Shown here: piece after piece, positions 1 through 6,817 of the stretch | Numbering within the stretch: the first letter of the stretch is position 1 | Layout: each line of letters begins with the position of its first letter | NCBI RefSeq assembly: GCF_002750975.1 | Contig: NZ_PEJS01000001.1 | Span: forward strand, 558,001-622,000 | Direction: 5' to 3' | From: Stenotrophomonas indicatrix | GTDB lineage: Bacteria; Pseudomonadota; Gammaproteobacteria; Xanthomonadales; Xanthomonadaceae | Length of the DNA stretch: 64,000 nucleotides | Position numbers and translations under genes: made by a program | The notes under the pieces: generated by a model | Seen by the model: only the letters and a program-made list of their open reading frames with translations | What the model was told of the DNA's origin: nothing | Databases searched by the model: none

Positions 1-278
1 GTTACCCCAACATCTACGGCATCGACATGCCGGCTGCTGAAGAGCTGGTCGCGCACAACCGCAGCATCGAGGAAATCGAAGCGCACCTGGGCTGCGACTG
101 GCTGATCTACCAGGACATCGAAGACATGGAAGCGGCGGTGAGCGAAGGCAATCCGGCGCTGCGCAACTTCGATTCCTCGTGCTTCAACGGCCATTACCCG
201 ACGGGCATCGAGCCGGGCTACTTCGAACGCATCCAGCAGCTGCGTTCGGACGACGCCAAGCACAAGCGCCGCGCCTGA
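1..278 (+). CDS. purF: Amidophosphoribosyltransferase, C-terminal end (partial)
   Basis: Only the last 91 codons are present; the reading frame is open from the window edge and ends at TGA 276-278. The segment begins YPNIYGIDMPAAEELVAHNR, which matches the C-terminal region of PurF, where a GIDMP-type segment is followed by EEL and a helix. PurF transfers the glutamine amide nitrogen to PRPP in the first committed step of purine synthesis in the cytoplasm. The catalytic N-terminal cysteine domain and the PRPP site lie outside the window, so they cannot be checked. The next gene starts 11 bp downstream on the same strand and may be co-transcribed. Confidence 0.88.
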   Translation, partial: YPNIYGIDMPAAEELVAHNRSIEEIEAHLGCDWLIYQDIEDMEAAVSEGNPALRNFDSSCFNGHYPTGIEPGYFERIQQLRSDDAKHKRRA

Positions 279-288
279 GGTCCATGCG

Positions 289-1113
289 GTGATCGACGTG
301 CCTGACGTCGGCGGCAATCTGCTGCGCGCCGCGCAGCAGTGCTTGGCCGAAGCCGATCCGCTGCGCAAGGTCGCACTGACCCAGGCCTACGCTGCCGCGT
401 TCCGCGCGGGCCGCTTGAACGTACCGGCCGATGCACCGCCGGCCGATCCGATCCGCATGCCGGGCCGGCCGCCGCAGCTGGTGATGGTGCATCCGCGTGA
501 AGTGCCCCGGCGCGGCCTGGGCGGGGTGGAAGGGCGTGCGGCGTTCATCCATGCCATCGCCCATATCGAGCTCAATGCGATCGACCTGGCCTGGGACGCG
601 GTGTACCGCTTCCGCGGTCTTCCGGCTGCGTTCCATGCCGACTGGGTGAGCTGCGCCGACGACGAATCGCGCCACTTCATGCTGCTGCGCGAGCGTCTGC
701 TGGCACATGGCCATGAGTACGCCGATTTCCCTGCGCACAACGGCCTGTGGGAAATGTGCGAGAAGACCGCGCACGACGGCCTGGCGCGGATGGCGCTGGT
801 GCCGCGCGTGCTGGAAGCGCGCGGGCTGGACGTGACCCCGGGCATGATCGACAAGCTGCGCAACGTCGGCGATGGCGAAACCGCCGACGTGCTGGAGGTG
901 ATCCTGCGCGAGGAGGTTGCACATGTTGCCGCCGGATCGCGCTGGTTCCGCTGGTACTGCGAGCGCGCCGGCGTCGAGCCACGAGCGCGTTTCAAGGAAC
1001 TGCTGGTCGAGTATGCGGGTGGCTACCTGCACGGGCCGTTCAATATCGAGGCCCGCCTGCTGGCCGGGTTCGATGCGGATGAGCTCGCCAACCTGGTCGA
1101 ACAGGCGGGTTGA
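289..1113 (+). CDS. DUF455 family ferritin-like protein
   Basis: This 274-residue protein has the DUF455 pattern. Putative di-metal carboxylate and histidine ligands are spaced like a ferritin-like four-helix bundle: H92-x-E94 in AHIELNAIDLAW, E126 and H129 in DDESRHF, and E208-E209-x-x-H212 in REEVAHV. The family is related to tRNA-hydroxylase-like and rubrerythrin-like diiron proteins, but its reaction is not established. The start is GTG at 289, because the ATG at 284 runs into a stop within three codons. It sits 11 bp after purF and is followed at once by a strong palindrome that probably ends the transcript. There is no signal peptide, so a cytoplasmic location is inferred. Confidence 0.8.
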   Translation: MIDVPDVGGNLLRAAQQCLAEADPLRKVALTQAYAAAFRAGRLNVPADAPPADPIRMPGRPPQLVMVHPREVPRRGLGGVEGRAAFIHAIAHIELNAIDLAWDAVYRFRGLPAAFHADWVSCADDESRHFMLLRERLLAHGHEYADFPAHNGLWEMCEKTAHDGLARMALVPRVLEARGLDVTPGMIDKLRNVGDGETADVLEVILREEVAHVAAGSRWFRWYCERAGVEPRARFKELLVEYAGGYLHGPFNIEARLLAGFDADELANLVEQAG

Positions 1114-1116
1114 AGG

Positions 1117-1182
1117 AAAAGGGGACGGAGGAAATCAAGTCGTTTGTGCCACAAACGGCGTGATTCCCTCCGTCCCCTTTTT
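1117..1182. terminator. Long palindrome between convergent genes, terminator-like
   Basis: The arms AAAAGGGGACGGAGG (from 1117) and its complement, ending near 1182, enclose a second inner inverted repeat around CGTTTGTG/CACAAACG. A-runs on the left and T-runs on the right let it act as a terminator in both directions. It lies exactly between the DUF455 gene and the convergent lipase gene. The GGGGACGG palindrome also looks like a dispersed intergenic repeat, but I see only this copy here. Confidence 0.7.
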
Positions 1183-1187
1183 GGTTC

Positions 1188-2660
1188 TCATGCGTTCGGC
1201 AACACCACGCGTCTGCCATCCACCGTCGGCCGGTTGATGTAGAACAGCCCCGGCCCGGGGCGATACGGCAGCTCGCTGACACCGGCGTCGGCGGTGTAGG
1301 TCAGGGCGGTATCGCCCAGCGCATCGAAATTCCAGTGTGCGGACTGCATCAGGTAACGGCGGCGCAGCAACGCTTCCTGCGTCGGGGTCAACGGCTGGCC
1401 GGCAATCAGGCGGCGCGCGATCGGCTGCAGCGCGCTGGGCAGTTCCCAACCCGCCACCTTGGCCGCGTCGGTAGTCCAGGTCACGCCGGCAGCGATGGCG
1501 TGCTGCTGCATCACCTGCAGCGCAACCAGCTGGTAGCGCCAATCGATGCGCCGGTGCAGCACCACCGCAGCGGTGACGTACAGCACCGGCGACATCAGCA
1601 CGCTGCGGCTGCCCGCGCGTCGCTGCTGCTGCCACTGGTGCCAGACATCGACCCACACTTCCTTCGGGTTCAACCCCAGCTGCTGCCGCCAGCGTTCGGC
1701 GTCGGCCTGTGCTTCAGCGTACGCGGTGGTCGCCTGCAGCAGTGCCAGGGGCGGTGTCTGGTAGTCCTCCACGCCAGGCCGGCGCAGTTGCTGCCGCCGC
1801 GGCCGGCTGAGCAGCTTGGGCCCTTCTTCCACCTGGTCGTAGCCACCACCGATGTTGGCGTGCACGCCGGGTAGTGCGATTTCGGGATGGGCTGGTGCCA
1901 CCGTGGTCAGCGCATAGTGCTGGCGATGCTCGTCGCGCGCACTGAGCTGCAGCACGGCCTCAGCGATGCCTGCGGGCAGGGCGATGCGGGGGTGTTCGTC
2001 GGCGCGGCCGCCGTTGACGGCGACCACCGTGTCGAACAGGCCGATGAAGCGCAATATCGGCCGTGGCAGGGCGAAATCGGCGCTGCATGAAAGCCCCGCC
2101 TGCTGCAGCAGCTGTCGCCAGCGCGCGCCGTCCCATCCGCGCAGATGGTTGGCCACATCACGCGCGGAGGCCGCGCCGCGCGAGTAGCCGAACAGATCCA
2201 GCTGCACGCTGTGCAGGGGCGCGCGCCACTGCGACGCAAGAGCCGTCAGTGCCGCCGGCAACAGCACCTGCAACGCACGCTGCACCTTCGCCTGCACGCC
2301 ACTGGCGCCGATACCGAAGGCCAGGCCGATCAGGTCGTCTTCGGCATCATCGCGGGTGCCGACGCCTTCCACGTAGATCGCCAGCGAAGGTGTACTGCCG
2401 GGCGTGCGCCGGCTGTCCGGATACAACTGATGCAGGCGCGCGATGTTGGTGGCGCCGTTGTCGTAGCTGCTGGTCAACCGGCTCTGGTAGGTCGAATCAT
2501 CATCGGCACGGAGCAGGGCGGGGCGCGGTCGCGGCACCTGCCGGTGGCCCTGCGCCAGGTTGTGTGCGTTGTTGCGGGTGCCATCGAAGAACAGGCCGAT
2601 CCGCAGCAGGCCCGGATCAGCCGTCGTGTCACCGCTGTGCTGCGCTGGCGCCATGTGCAT
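1188..2660 (-). CDS. Tle1-like / DUF2235 alpha/beta-hydrolase (putative phospholipase)
   Basis: This 490-residue protein carries the DUF2235 hallmarks: an N-terminal GLFFDGTRNN (about 22-31), a nucleophile elbow GYSRGAA with Ser160, a downstream FIGLFDTV that probably supplies the acid, and GVHANIGGGY, which probably supplies the histidine. DUF2235 proteins include Tle1-type type VI secretion phospholipase effectors. No signal peptide and no transmembrane segment are evident. I chose ATG 2660 (MHMAPAQ), preceded by AGGGG; an alternative ATG is at 2654. The frame stays open further upstream, but that part lies antisense to the metalloprotease gene and is not protein-like. No VgrG, PAAR, Hcp or obvious immunity gene is adjacent, so an effector role is inferred only from the family. 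Confidence 0.78.
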   Translation of the reverse strand: MHMAPAQHSGDTTADPGLLRIGLFFDGTRNNAHNLAQGHRQVPRPRPALLRADDDSTYQSRLTSSYDNGATNIARLHQLYPDSRRTPGSTPSLAIYVEGVGTRDDAEDDLIGLAFGIGASGVQAKVQRALQVLLPAALTALASQWRAPLHSVQLDLFGYSRGAASARDVANHLRGWDGARWRQLLQQAGLSCSADFALPRPILRFIGLFDTVVAVNGGRADEHPRIALPAGIAEAVLQLSARDEHRQHYALTTVAPAHPEIALPGVHANIGGGYDQVEEGPKLLSRPRRQQLRRPGVEDYQTPPLALLQATTAYAEAQADAERWRQQLGLNPKEVWVDVWHQWQQQRRAGSRSVLMSPVLYVTAAVVLHRRIDWRYQLVALQVMQQHAIAAGVTWTTDAAKVAGWELPSALQPIARRLIAGQPLTPTQEALLRRRYLMQSAHWNFDALGDTALTYTADAGVSELPYRPGPGLFYINRPTVDGRRVVLPNA

Positions 2661-2880
2661 CCCCTGTCGTGGCCACGTCACGGTAGCGCGAAAGCCGTGT
2701 GTTGGCGAAGTGTACTGACGCTTTTGACCTGACTGAACGCAGATGCGGTCGATCACAGATCGGGATTTCCATTCCTCTCGTCTATTGAATTCACACGCCC
2801 TGCGCAGGCCTGATGGCCGGACCCGGCACCCCGGGTCGTGCTGCATCAACGCTGTCCACTTCACTTCAAGGAGCGACAAG

Positions 2881-4134
2881 ATGATGTCCAGATCGATAGG
2901 TAAAGCGACAGGTGGTCTGTTGTTGGGATTGTCGGTAGCCGCGGCCGCCCATGCGGCGCCGCTGTTCGAGCCGGTCACCGTGCTCAGCCGTGCATCGGCC
3001 ACCAGCGAGCCGGCACTGGGGCGATTGCTGGCCACCCCGTCCACCGCCGCCGTACAGGAAGTGCGTGTCGATGCTGCCGCCACCGCGCAGCCGCAGCTGG
3101 AATTCGAGCTGCTCGGGCAGAAGGTGCAGGCCGTTCGCAGCAAGGTCGAGGCGCTGCCCGATGGTGGCAGCATCTGGTACGGCCAGTTGCGCGCTCCGTC
3201 CGATCGCCTGCAGGCGGCCACGTCCAATGGCCAGGACGATCCGGGCAATTCGCTGATCCTGGTGCGCTCGGGCAATACCCTCACCGGCTCGATCCGCAAG
3301 GACGGCAAACTCTATCGTCTGCGTCCGCTGGGCAATCGCCACGTGCTGGTCGAGGTGGATGAATCGCGGATGCCGGCCGATCATCCGGCCGACTACAACC
3401 AGTTGCCGAAGATCGCCATGCCTGCCAATGATCGCCTCGGCACTGCGCAGGCCTCCTCAGGCAGCCCGGCGACCATCCGCGTGCTGGTGGTGGCAACCAA
3501 TGCGGCAGTGACCGCCTACGGTGGCAACATGCAGTCGCTGGTGCAGTTGGCGGTTGCCGAATCCAACCAGGGTTACACCAACAGCAACGTAGGCCTCACC
3601 CTGCAGCTGGCCGGTTATGAAACCACCAACTACACCGAGTCCGGCAATTTCACCACCGACCTGTCGCGCTTCCGTGGCACCAGCGACGGCTACATGGACA
3701 GCATCCACACCAGCCGCAACAACACCGCCGCCGACGTCGGCGTACTGCTGATCAACAACACCAGTTACTGCGGACTGGCGTCGGGCATCGGTTCCACCGC
3801 ATCGACCGCGTTTGCTGCGGTGTACTGGGATTGCGCCACCGGCTACTACTCGTTCGCCCATGAAATCGGCCACCTGCAGAGCGCACGGCACGACATCGCC
3901 AGTGATCCGAGCACGTCGCCGTATGCCTATGGCCATGGCTATCGTTATGAGCCGGCCAGCGGATCGCGCTGGCGCACGATCATGGCCTATGACTGCTCGG
4001 CCGGCTGCCCGCGGCTGAACTACTGGTCCAATCCGAACATCAGCTACAACGGCGTGCCGATGGGCATCGCCAGCAGTGCCGACAACCAGCGCGTGCTGGT
4101 CAATACCAAGGCCACCATCGCGGCCTTCCGCTGA
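2881..4134 (+). CDS. Secreted zinc-dependent metalloprotease (metzincin type)
   Basis: This 417-residue protein begins with a typical signal peptide (hydrophobic LLLGLSVAAAAHA, likely cleaved before APLFEP). Residues from about 200 form the catalytic domain. The zinc motif HEIGHLQSARH places ligands at His327, His331 and His337 with catalytic Glu328, which is the HExxHxxxxxH metzincin pattern. A Met-turn, IMAYD, follows near residue 368. The N-terminal 170 residues probably act as a propeptide or inhibitory region. The start ATG at 2881 follows a clear AAGGAG at 2868-2873; an earlier in-frame ATG at 2743 lacks such a site. The product is presumably exported to the periplasm and then out of the cell by type II secretion. 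It is transcribed divergently from the lipase gene across about 220 bp. Confidence 0.85.
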   Translation: MMSRSIGKATGGLLLGLSVAAAAHAAPLFEPVTVLSRASATSEPALGRLLATPSTAAVQEVRVDAAATAQPQLEFELLGQKVQAVRSKVEALPDGGSIWYGQLRAPSDRLQAATSNGQDDPGNSLILVRSGNTLTGSIRKDGKLYRLRPLGNRHVLVEVDESRMPADHPADYNQLPKIAMPANDRLGTAQASSGSPATIRVLVVATNAAVTAYGGNMQSLVQLAVAESNQGYTNSNVGLTLQLAGYETTNYTESGNFTTDLSRFRGTSDGYMDSIHTSRNNTAADVGVLLINNTSYCGLASGIGSTASTAFAAVYWDCATGYYSFAHEIGHLQSARHDIASDPSTSPYAYGHGYRYEPASGSRWRTIMAYDCSAGCPRLNYWSNPNISYNGVPMGIASSADNQRVLVNTKATIAAFR

Positions 4135-4140
4135 GTCCAA

Positions 4141-4212
4141 GCGCCGACCAGGGTCGGCGTCTACCAGGGCGCGTGCACCTGCTCTGGTAGATGCCAACCT
4201 TGGTTGGCATCC
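4141..4212. repeat. SMAG/REP inverted dimer
   Basis: There are two facing GTAG-type palindromes: GCGCCGACC...GGTCGGCG followed by CTAC (left), and GTAG followed by ATGCCAACC...GGTTGGCAT (right). Together they fold as a cruciform between two convergent genes (metalloprotease and lpxH). The form matches the SMAG repeats of Stenotrophomonas. Confidence 0.75.
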
Positions 4213-4221
4213 TGCGATCCA

Positions 4222-4968
4222 TCATGCGCGGCTGAGCGTATCCAGGGTCCAGCCGTTGGCATCCACGCGCAGCACCGAACCCTGTTCGTACCAGTCGCCC
4301 AGCACGATGCGGGTGCAGCTGCGTCCGCCGGCCTGCAGGGTGTGGATCGCCGGGCGATGGGTGTGGCCATGGATCATCGTGTCCACGCCGTGGCGCACGT
4401 AAGTGGCTTCCACTTCGGCCGGGGCCACGTCGGTGACTGTCTCGAACTGCGCACGGTCGCCCTGCTTCATTTCCGACTGGCGCGCCTGGCTGGCATCACG
4501 CGCCTTCTGCGCGAAGGCGATACGCGCTTCCAGCGGCTGCGACAGGAACTGCGCCTGGAAGACCGGGTCGCGGGTCTGGGCACGGAACTGCTGGTAGGGG
4601 ATGTCATCGGTGCACAGCAGGTCACCGTGCTGCAGCAGTACCGGGCGGCCGTACAGCTCGATCATGCACGGGTCCGGCAGGATGCGCAGGCCTGCGCGGC
4701 GGGCATAGTCTTCGCCCAGCAGGAAGTCACGGTTGCCGCGGATGAAGAAGACCGGCACGCCGCTGTCGGACAGTACCTTCAGCGCATCGGCCACCGCGTC
4801 GGCTGCGGCCGAGGGGGTGTCATCGCCGATCCAGGCTTCGAACAGATCGCCGAGGATGTACAGCGCATCGGCGCCAGGCGCTTCCTCGCGCAGGAAGCGC
4901 AGGAACAGGTCGGTGATGGCCGGACGGCTGGGGTCCAGATGCAGATCGGAAATGAACAGCGTGGTCAT
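4222..4968 (-). CDS. lpxH: UDP-2,3-diacylglucosamine diphosphatase
   Basis: This 248-residue protein has the LpxH calcineurin-like metallophosphoesterase signature. It begins [12 protein letters not shown] (Asp8, His10), followed by [31 protein letters not shown] and a C-terminal IHGHTHRPA, which together form the di-manganese site. LpxH removes UMP from UDP-2,3-diacylglucosamine to give lipid X in lipid A synthesis, at the cytoplasmic face of the inner membrane. Its length matches the family (about 240-250). It is 17 bp downstream of the PAP2 gene, which lies downstream of a glycosyltransferase on the same strand, so the three may form an envelope-related operon. Confidence 0.93.
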   Translation of the reverse strand: MTTLFISDLHLDPSRPAITDLFLRFLREEAPGADALYILGDLFEAWIGDDTPSAAADAVADALKVLSDSGVPVFFIRGNRDFLLGEDYARRAGLRILPDPCMIELYGRPVLLQHGDLLCTDDIPYQQFRAQTRDPVFQAQFLSQPLEARIAFAQKARDASQARQSEMKQGDRAQFETVTDVAPAEVEATYVRHGVDTMIHGHTHRPAIHTLQAGGRSCTRIVLGDWYEQGSVLRVDANGWTLDTLSRA

Positions 4969-4985
4969 GCGGACATTCTAGGGCA

Positions 4986-5525
4986 TCACACCGGCAACGG
5001 CAGCCAGGCCAGGCTGGCCGAGGCCAGCAGTGCAGCGATGCCGGTGGCAGCCAGAACGTCGCTTGGGTAGTGCAGGCCCAGCACTACGCGCGACAGGCCC
5101 ACGCCGAGGGTGAACGGCACCAGCAGCGGCGCCAGCCAAGGGTAGTAGGCCAGCGCGACGATGGTGAACGACACCGCGTGCAGGGTATGGCCGGACGGGA
5201 AACTGAACTCATCCAGCGGCGCCACCCAGGCACGGATACGCAGGTCGGCCGCGTACGGCCGTGGCCGCCGGGTCCAGCGTTTCAGGCCCTTGTACAGCAG
5301 CAGCGCGGCCAGGCCGGTGGCGGCCATGTGCACTGATGCGCGCAGGCCGTCGAAGCCATCGATGAGCACCAGCGCGCCCATCAGCACATACCAGAACACG
5401 CCATCGCCGAGCCGGCTGATGACCGAAAAGACGCGCCGCACGCGGCGACGTCGGCAGTAGTGGTTGGCGCGGCGGCACAACCGGGCTTCGCGACCGGCCA
5501 GCAGCTCAAGCGGCGTGGTGCGCAT
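4986..5525 (-). CDS. PAP2-family membrane phosphatase
   Basis: This 179-residue protein carries the three PAP2 acid phosphatase motifs in order: KRWTRRPRP (82-90), PSGH (110-113), and SRVVLGLHYPSD (145-156, with catalytic His152). Hydrophobic stretches around 42-58, 66-80, 114-128, 132-147 and 157-175 indicate a polytopic inner membrane protein. PAP2 enzymes dephosphorylate lipid phosphates such as phosphatidate, undecaprenyl pyrophosphate or lipid A phosphates; the substrate cannot be told from sequence. Its start overlaps the end of the upstream glycosyltransferase gene by 20 bp, so the two are translationally linked and may act on one glycolipid. Confidence 0.85.
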   Translation of the reverse strand: MRTTPLELLAGREARLCRRANHYCRRRRVRRVFSVISRLGDGVFWYVLMGALVLIDGFDGLRASVHMAATGLAALLLYKGLKRWTRRPRPYAADLRIRAWVAPLDEFSFPSGHTLHAVSFTIVALAYYPWLAPLLVPFTLGVGLSRVVLGLHYPSDVLAATGIAALLASASLAWLPLPV

Positions 5526-6651
5526 GTCCGCTCCTCCGCGCGCTGGCCAGTTCCGCCAGCAGGCTTTCGAACTCCGCCACCACCTGCTGCGGGTGCAGCC
5601 GCTTCATCGCCCGTGCCGCGTTGCCACCCAACCCGCGGCGCTGGGCATCATCGGCAGCCAGTTGCACCGCTGCCTGCACGAACTGCTCGTCGTCATCCAC
5701 TGCGGCACCGTTCTCGCCGTTGCGCAGGTACTCGCGGGCCGCGCCGTAGTCGAAAGCAACCGTGGCCAGGCCGCTTGCCATGCTTTCCAGGGTCACGTTG
5801 CCGAAGGTCTCGCTGCGGCTGGGGAACAGGAACAGATCGCCACTGGCGAAGTGTCGGGCCAGGGCATCGCCGCGCTGGATGCCGCAGAAGATGAAATCGG
5901 GATTCTCATGCGCCAGTTTCTCGCGCGCCGGGCCATCGCCGACCCAGATGAAACGCGCTTTCGGGCGCACCTGCTGCAGCTTGCGGAAGGCCTTCACCGC
6001 CAGGCCGAGGTTCTTTTCGGCGGCGATGCGGCCAACGTAGATCGCCGCCAGGCCCGTGCCATCGATACCCCATTCCTCGCGCAGCGCCGGGTCGCGGCGT
6101 GATGGGTCGAACTGCTGGCTGTCGACCGCACGGGCGAGCAGGCGCACGCGCTCGAAGCCCTGGTCGCTCAGGAATTCCTGCAGTTCGCGGGTGGGCACCA
6201 GGGTCGCGTCGGCCTGGTTGTGGAAGCGGCGCATCCAGCGCATTGCCGCCGACTGCAGCCACGCCACGCCATAGTCGGGCAGGTATTCGTCGAAGCGGGT
6301 GTGGAATCCGGTAGCCACCGGAATGCCGAGGCGGCGCGCGGTGCGCAGTGCCGACCAGCCCAGCGGACCTTCGGTCGCCACGTAGACCGCATCGGGGCGC
6401 TGCTGCCGCCAGTGCCGGCCCAGCCGGATCGGTGCCGGCAGGCCGAAGCGCAGGCCGGGGTAGCGCGGCAAGGCCGCGCCCGGTACCAGCAGGGTGCCCG
6501 GCGCCGCATCCAGTGCTTCGCTGACCTGTCGCGGACGGATCAGGTCGACCTCGTGGCCGGCGGCGCGCAATCCCTGCTCCAGGCCCTGCACGGTCAGTGC
6601 GACGCCGTTGATCTCCGGCGGGTAGGTTTCGGTGACGATGGCATAGCGCAT
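5506..6651 (-). CDS. GT4-family glycosyltransferase
   Basis: This 381-residue protein begins MRYAIVTETYPPEINGVA, the typical N-terminus of GT-B fold family 4 transferases. The C-terminal half has the donor-binding region: AIYVGRIAAEKN near 200, WVGDGPAREKL, and FLFPSRSETFGNVTLESM, which carries the paired glutamates of the EX7E motif. It resembles bacterial transferases that mannosylate or glucosylate diacylglycerol or lipid-linked acceptors, but neither donor nor acceptor can be assigned. It has no signal peptide and probably works peripherally at the inner membrane. The downstream PAP2 gene overlaps its 3' end, which suggests a shared pathway in glycolipid or cell surface synthesis. Confidence 0.82.
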   Translation of the reverse strand: MRYAIVTETYPPEINGVALTVQGLEQGLRAAGHEVDLIRPRQVSEALDAAPGTLLVPGAALPRYPGLRFGLPAPIRLGRHWRQQRPDAVYVATEGPLGWSALRTARRLGIPVATGFHTRFDEYLPDYGVAWLQSAAMRWMRRFHNQADATLVPTRELQEFLSDQGFERVRLLARAVDSQQFDPSRRDPALREEWGIDGTGLAAIYVGRIAAEKNLGLAVKAFRKLQQVRPKARFIWVGDGPAREKLAHENPDFIFCGIQRGDALARHFASGDLFLFPSRSETFGNVTLESMASGLATVAFDYGAAREYLRNGENGAAVDDDEQFVQAAVQLAADDAQRRGLGGNAARAMKRLHPQQVVAEFESLLAELASARRSGHAHHAA

Positions 6652-6762
6652 GGCGGGCCTCCGGTTTTACGCATGCTCGGGCCTGGCGATGTAGCCGACA
6701 TGACCGCTTTGCGACAACGCGATGACGACCGGGCAAGGCGGTGCCTGCGCAGTTCAGCGGCA

Positions 6763-6792
6763 CAAAAAAACCACGGCCCCGAAGGGCCGTGG
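6763..6792 (-). terminator. Rho-independent terminator of the TonB receptor gene
   Basis: Read on the minus strand, a stem CCACGGCCC/GGGCCGTGG with a short loop is followed by seven T residues. It lies 26 bp after the receptor stop codon. Confidence 0.88.
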
Positions 6793-6817
6793 TCGTGGTG
6801 TTGCGACAGCGCGAGGA

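Noticed and set aside
3281..3496. Small minus-strand frames inside the metalloprotease gene
   Set aside because: Short, Pro/Arg-rich, without ribosome sites, opposite a supported gene.
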